9,784 bases of DNA from Actinomycetales bacterium (GTDB taxonomy: Bacteria; Actinomycetota; Actinomycetes; Actinomycetales; Dermabacteraceae), in NCBI GenBank assembly GCA_012799425.1, contig JAAZLF010000171.1, positions 1 to 9,784 on the forward strand, given 5' to 3'. The position numbers and the translations under genes were made by a program. This document shows positions 6,897-9,784 of the stretch, piece after piece (positions within the stretch are counted from its first letter, which is position 1; each line of letters begins with the position of its first letter). Below the pieces are notes generated by a model. The model saw only the letters and a program-made list of their open reading frames with translations. It searched no databases and was not told the DNA's origin.

Positions 6897-8372
6897 TCAC
6901 AGCTGCGCGAACTCCCGCACCCACGCCGCCTCGGACTGCACCGGACGTCCGGGCACGAGCGATCCGTCCGCCACGTAGCCCTCCTCGCGGTCCGCGAGCT
7001 CGGCCACCAGCAGCTCGCGATGCCGTGCGAGCTCCCCGGCGAAGTCATCCGCTCCGGCCACGTCCCGTTCCTCGCATGGATCCGCCTCGAGATCGAAGAG
7101 CTGCTCATGCCCGTCGCCGGAGAACCACACGTACTTGAAGCGCTCCGAGCGAATCCACTGCATCGAATGGCGTCCCAGCGAACCGATCAGGTGCTCGCCG
7201 TGCAGGTGCTCGCGCACTCGCTCACCGCGCGTGGCGGGACCCAGATCCGTGCCGTCCACCCCACCCGGGACGGGCACATCGGCGAGCCCCAGCAGCGTCG
7301 GCATCAGGTCGCGCAGCTCCGCGATCGCACCGACCTCGCCGGGTGATCCCCAGCCCCCGCGCCAGCGCGGCGGCACATGCATCACCAGCGGCACCCGCGC
7401 CGATCCCTCGTACCCCACGGACTTCCGGTACATGTCGTGGTCGCCGAGCATGTCGCCGTGGTCGGAGACGAACACGATCACCGTGTCCTCGAGCAGTCCC
7501 TGATCCGAGAGGGACTCCTTGAGCCGGTTCAGCTGCAGGTCGATGAACTCGATCGAACCGTAGTAACCGGCCCGCACCTGCTCATGGGTCGACTCCTTCT
7601 GGGCCCCGAACTCCGCCTCGGAATCGAAGTCGCGACGGTGCTCGTCGAAACGCGGCAGCCACTGACCCTGCGCACGCGCAGGGCCGGAGCGTGCGCGGTA
7701 CTTGTCCCACAGCCACTGCGGCGGATCGAAGGGCGCGTGCGGCCGGTGGAACGACATGTACAGGAAGAACGGCCGGGTGGGATCGCGCCGCTCGAGGAAG
7801 CGGAACGACTCATCCGCGACCCAGCGGGTGGGGTGCAGCCGTTCCTCACGCTCCCACGGCCGGGCCGTCATCGCGTTGCAGCCGATCCCGGTCTCCTGGT
7901 AGTCGGCGCGTGGATCCCCGCTCTCGCGCCGCAGGAAGTCGACGTAGTCGTCGATCATCGCCGACGGGCCCCGGCTGAGCTGGCGCGAGGTGTGCAGGAA
8001 GCCGTCGTGCAGCAGCACCTCGTCGAAACCGCAGCGAGCCCGCTCGGGGAAGACGTGCATCTTGCCGACGCCGAAGGTCTGGTACCCGGCCTCGCGCAGC
8101 GTGGACTGCAGCGTCACGGGATAGGCCTCGGGGAAGGAGACCCCCTCCCGGTAGCCGTAGCGGCCGTGCAGGGAGGGGGACTTGCCGGTGAACATCGCGA
8201 CCCGCGCCGGCACGCAGGTGGGCGTGGCCGAGTAGGCGCGGGTGAAGTGGTACCCACCGCGGGCGAGGTCGTCGAGGTTGGGCGTGTCGATGTGGGGGTT
8301 CCCGGCGGCCCCCATCGCATCCGCCCTCATCTCGTCGACGCAGACGAGCACGACGTGGGGCCGCTCGGCCAT
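6897..8372 (-). CDS. Cytoplasmic type I sulfatase (formylglycine-dependent)
   Basis: 491 residues of the alkaline phosphatase-like sulfatase family (COG3119 type). It hydrolyses a sulfate ester, but the substrate cannot be read from the sequence. The signature CVPAR at 53-57 (C-x-P-x-R) marks Cys53 as the residue converted to formylglycine, followed by the FTGKSPSLHGRYGY segment usual in the family. Other expected active-site and metal positions are visible: D13 (CVDEMRAD), K104 and H106 (GVGKMH), H209/H212 (SFHRPHAPFDPP), D304 and H305 (VSDHGDMLGDHD), and K317. There is no signal peptide or membrane segment, so it acts in the cytoplasm. It starts 3 bases after the SPFH gene's TGA with no good ribosome binding site, so it is probably translationally coupled. 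No formylglycine-generating enzyme, sulfate transporter or arylsulfatase regulator is present in the window, so maturation must rely on a gene elsewhere. Choline sulfatase is one possible assignment, but not demonstrated. Confidence 0.93.
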   Translation of the reverse strand: MAERPHVVLVCVDEMRADAMGAAGNPHIDTPNLDDLARGGYHFTRAYSATPTCVPARVAMFTGKSPSLHGRYGYREGVSFPEAYPVTLQSTLREAGYQTFGVGKMHVFPERARCGFDEVLLHDGFLHTSRQLSRGPSAMIDDYVDFLRRESGDPRADYQETGIGCNAMTARPWEREERLHPTRWVADESFRFLERRDPTRPFFLYMSFHRPHAPFDPPQWLWDKYRARSGPARAQGQWLPRFDEHRRDFDSEAEFGAQKESTHEQVRAGYYGSIEFIDLQLNRLKESLSDQGLLEDTVIVFVSDHGDMLGDHDMYRKSVGYEGSARVPLVMHVPPRWRGGWGSPGEVGAIAELRDLMPTLLGLADVPVPGGVDGTDLGPATRGERVREHLHGEHLIGSLGRHSMQWIRSERFKYVWFSGDGHEQLFDLEADPCEERDVAGADDFAGELARHRELLVAELADREEGYVADGSLVPGRPVQSEAAWVREFAQL

Positions 8373-8375
8373 CGC

Positions 8376-9512
8376 TCAGCCCAGGTCGCCGCTGCCCGGG
8401 TGTGCCCACGGCGGGACGTCCCCGCCGGGGTAGTCCTCGGGGGCCTGCTGCTGCCGCGCCTCGCGGGCACGCTGCTCAGCCTGCTGGCGCGCCTTCTCGG
8501 CACGGGCCTCCTGCTGCTTGCGCTGGTGCTGCGCAGAGCTGCGCTTGCGGTCCTCGGCATCGGCGACGTCTGCGTCCTGGCTGGCTTCAGCAGCGGCCTG
8601 GGACTGCAGCATCGCGGTGCGGATCTCCTCGCCCATGGAGCCGACGGCGCCCGGGTTCGAGGGCAGGTACAGCACGTTGGAGCGGGCGTTGCGCGCCACA
8701 TCCTGCATGGTGTCGAAGTACTGCGTCATCAGCAGCAGCTGCTCGGCGGAGTTCTCGATGCCGACCTTGCGGAGCATCTCGTACTGCTCGGCGATGCCCA
8801 GCGCGATCGCCTTGCGCTGGGCGGCGACGCCCTCACCCTGGAGGCGCTTGGACTCGGCCTCGGCCTCGGCCTGGGTGACGCGCTTGATCTTGTCCGCCTC
8901 GGCGAGCGACTGCGCCGCGACGCGGTCGCGCTGGGCGGCGTTGATGGAGTTCATCGAGTCGCGCACGCGCTGATCCGGGGAGATGTCCTGGACCAGGGTG
9001 TTGATGATGTTGAAGCCGAACTCCTGCATGCGGGCGGAGAGGGTGCTCTCGACGCTGCGGGCTATGTCGTCCTTGGACTCGAAGGCCTCGTCCAGCTCGA
9101 GGGAGCTCAGGGCCGAGCGCACCGTGTCGAACACGTAGGAGCGGATCTGCGCCTCGGGGTTCGACAGCTTGTAGTACGCGTCGATGACCTGCTCTTCGCG
9201 GATCCGGTACTGGACCGCGACCGGGACGTTGACGAACACGTTGTCCTTGGTCTTGGACTCGATGTTCACCTCGAGCTGCTGCACGCGCAGCGAGACCGGC
9301 TTGGTGGTGCTGTCGATGAAGGGCGTCTTGAAGTTCAGGCCCGCCTGCGCGACGCGCTTGAACTTGCCGAAGCGCTCGACGATCACCGCCTCCTGGGTGT
9401 GCACGGTGAACATCAGCGAGGTGCGCAGCCCGCCGAACAGGAGCGCCGCGACGATCACCAGGAATATCAGGAGACCGACGCCGAGGACGAGGAAGAGGAT
9501 GAAGCCTTCCAT
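8376..9512 (-). CDS. SPFH/band 7 (stomatin/prohibitin-like) membrane-anchored protein
   Basis: 378 residues. An N-terminal membrane anchor (about 3-29) is followed by the band 7 domain: FTVHTQEAVIVERFGKF (35-51), GLNFKTPFID (58-67), the VNVPVAVQYRI strand (94-104), then DTVRSALSSLELDEAF (129-144). A long Ala/Glu/Lys/Gln-rich helix, probably a coiled coil, spans about 190-245, and a charged low-complexity tail (about 315-360; QHQRKQQEARAEKARQQ) ends in YPGGDVPPWAHPGSGDLG. Such proteins form large oligomeric rings or microdomains on membranes and often modulate proteases or membrane fluidity. Start choice: ATG 9512 lies 5 bases after AAAGGGG (9518-9524); the frame stays open 13 codons further but that stretch reads through the ribosome binding site. 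A promoter-like box lies at 9550-9555. Tail function unknown. Family assignment is firm. Confidence 0.94.
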   Translation of the reverse strand: MEGFILFLVLGVGLLIFLVIVAALLFGGLRTSLMFTVHTQEAVIVERFGKFKRVAQAGLNFKTPFIDSTTKPVSLRVQQLEVNIESKTKDNVFVNVPVAVQYRIREEQVIDAYYKLSNPEAQIRSYVFDTVRSALSSLELDEAFESKDDIARSVESTLSARMQEFGFNIINTLVQDISPDQRVRDSMNSINAAQRDRVAAQSLAEADKIKRVTQAEAEAESKRLQGEGVAAQRKAIALGIAEQYEMLRKVGIENSAEQLLLMTQYFDTMQDVARNARSNVLYLPSNPGAVGSMGEEIRTAMLQSQAAAEASQDADVADAEDRKRSSAQHQRKQQEARAEKARQQAEQRAREARQQQAPEDYPGGDVPPWAHPGSGDLG

Positions 9513-9517
9513 GGTGT

Positions 9518-9524
9518 CCCCTTT
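9518..9524 (-). promoter_or_regulatory. Ribosome binding site of the SPFH gene
   Basis: AAAGGGG on the minus strand, 5 bases before the ATG at 9512. It decides against the longer frame starting at 9551. Confidence 0.65.
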
Positions 9525-9549
9525 CTGGTTGAGGGAAGAGCTGTGACCC

Positions 9550-9558
9550 ACGCTACCA
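9550..9558 (-). promoter_or_regulatory. Candidate extended -10 promoter for the SPFH-sulfatase genes
   Basis: TGGTAGCGT on the minus strand (TAGCGT at 9550-9555 with a TGG just upstream) resembles an extended -10 element of actinobacterial sigma-A promoters. A start of transcription some 6-7 bases on would leave a leader of about 30 bases containing the AAAGGGG site. A CTGACC hexamer overlapping the glutathione peroxidase stop could be a poor -35. Pattern-based only. Confidence 0.4.
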
Positions 9559-9572
9559 AGCGCGGCTGGGGG

Positions 9573-9784
9573 TCAGCGCAGGCCGAGCTCGCTCTCGATC
9601 CGCCGTGCGATGCGCACGGGCGGGACGGGCGGCGCATAGCGGCGCAGCACCATCCCCTCCCCGTCGATGAGGAACTTCGTGAAGTTCCAGGCGATGCGGC
9701 CGCCGATCACGCCCGCCTTCTGCGCGCACATCCACTGCCACAGCGGATGCGCGGTGGGGCCGTTGACGTCGATCTTCGAGAACA
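9573..9784 (-). CDS. Glutathione peroxidase family protein, C-terminal part
   Basis: Only the last 69 codons are inside the window, ending at TGA (9573-9575); the start and the catalytic Cys and Gln lie beyond the right edge. The part visible is diagnostic: FSKIDVNGPTAHPLW, then IAWNFTKFLID, whose Trp and Asn belong to the glutathione peroxidase active-site tetrad, and a VLRRYAPPVPP strand and C-terminal helix. Bacterial members normally use Cys rather than selenocysteine and are often reduced by thioredoxin, so the true electron donor is unknown. It removes hydroperoxides in the cytoplasm. It is separated from the SPFH gene by 60 bases with no hairpin terminator. Confidence 0.9.
   Translation of the reverse strand, partial: FSKIDVNGPTAHPLWQWMCAQKAGVIGGRIAWNFTKFLIDGEGMVLRRYAPPVPPVRIARRIESELGLR

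Overview
This is a very GC-rich window (roughly 70% by eye) with strong G/C bias at third codon positions. Every supportable gene is on the minus strand. The base composition, the single-subunit-style AddAB-like pair and the promoter-like TGGTAGCGT / CGTATCCTGG boxes suggest a high-GC actinobacterium. Brachybacterium or another Micrococcales genus is a reasonable guess, but this is inference and not shown by any marker gene.

Layout in transcription order (right to left): the 3' end of a glutathione peroxidase (9573-9784); an SPFH/band 7 membrane protein (8376-9512); a CxPxR-type sulfatase starting 3 bases after it (6897-8372); a DoxX-like membrane protein with an extracytoplasmic tail (5763-6812); a possible 33-residue peptide ORF (5625-5726) whose stop lies 1 base before a four-helix membrane protein (5087-5623); then an AddB-like nuclease gene (2363-5032) and a UvrD/RecB-like helicase gene (1-2366, cut by the window edge). 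The last two overlap as ATGA and should form one heterodimeric recombination nuclease. The long plus-strand open frames are shadows of the minus-strand genes. No RNA gene, mobile element, CRISPR array or convincing terminator was seen, and no intergenic stretch exceeds 90 bases.

The main surprise is an in-frame TAG (3503-3505) that splits the AddB-like gene into a helicase-like N-terminal half (509 codons) and a nuclease plus Fe-S half. The frame on both sides of the stop is continuous, so one C-to-T change (for example CAG to TAG) explains it. Either this strain has lost or split its end-resection nuclease, or the base is a sequencing error. The second item worth a look is the small ORF at 5625-5726, which is tightly coupled to a membrane-protein gene that has no good ribosome binding site of its own. 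The rest looks like ordinary actinobacterial chromosome, and I found no clear sign of a new defence or mobile system.
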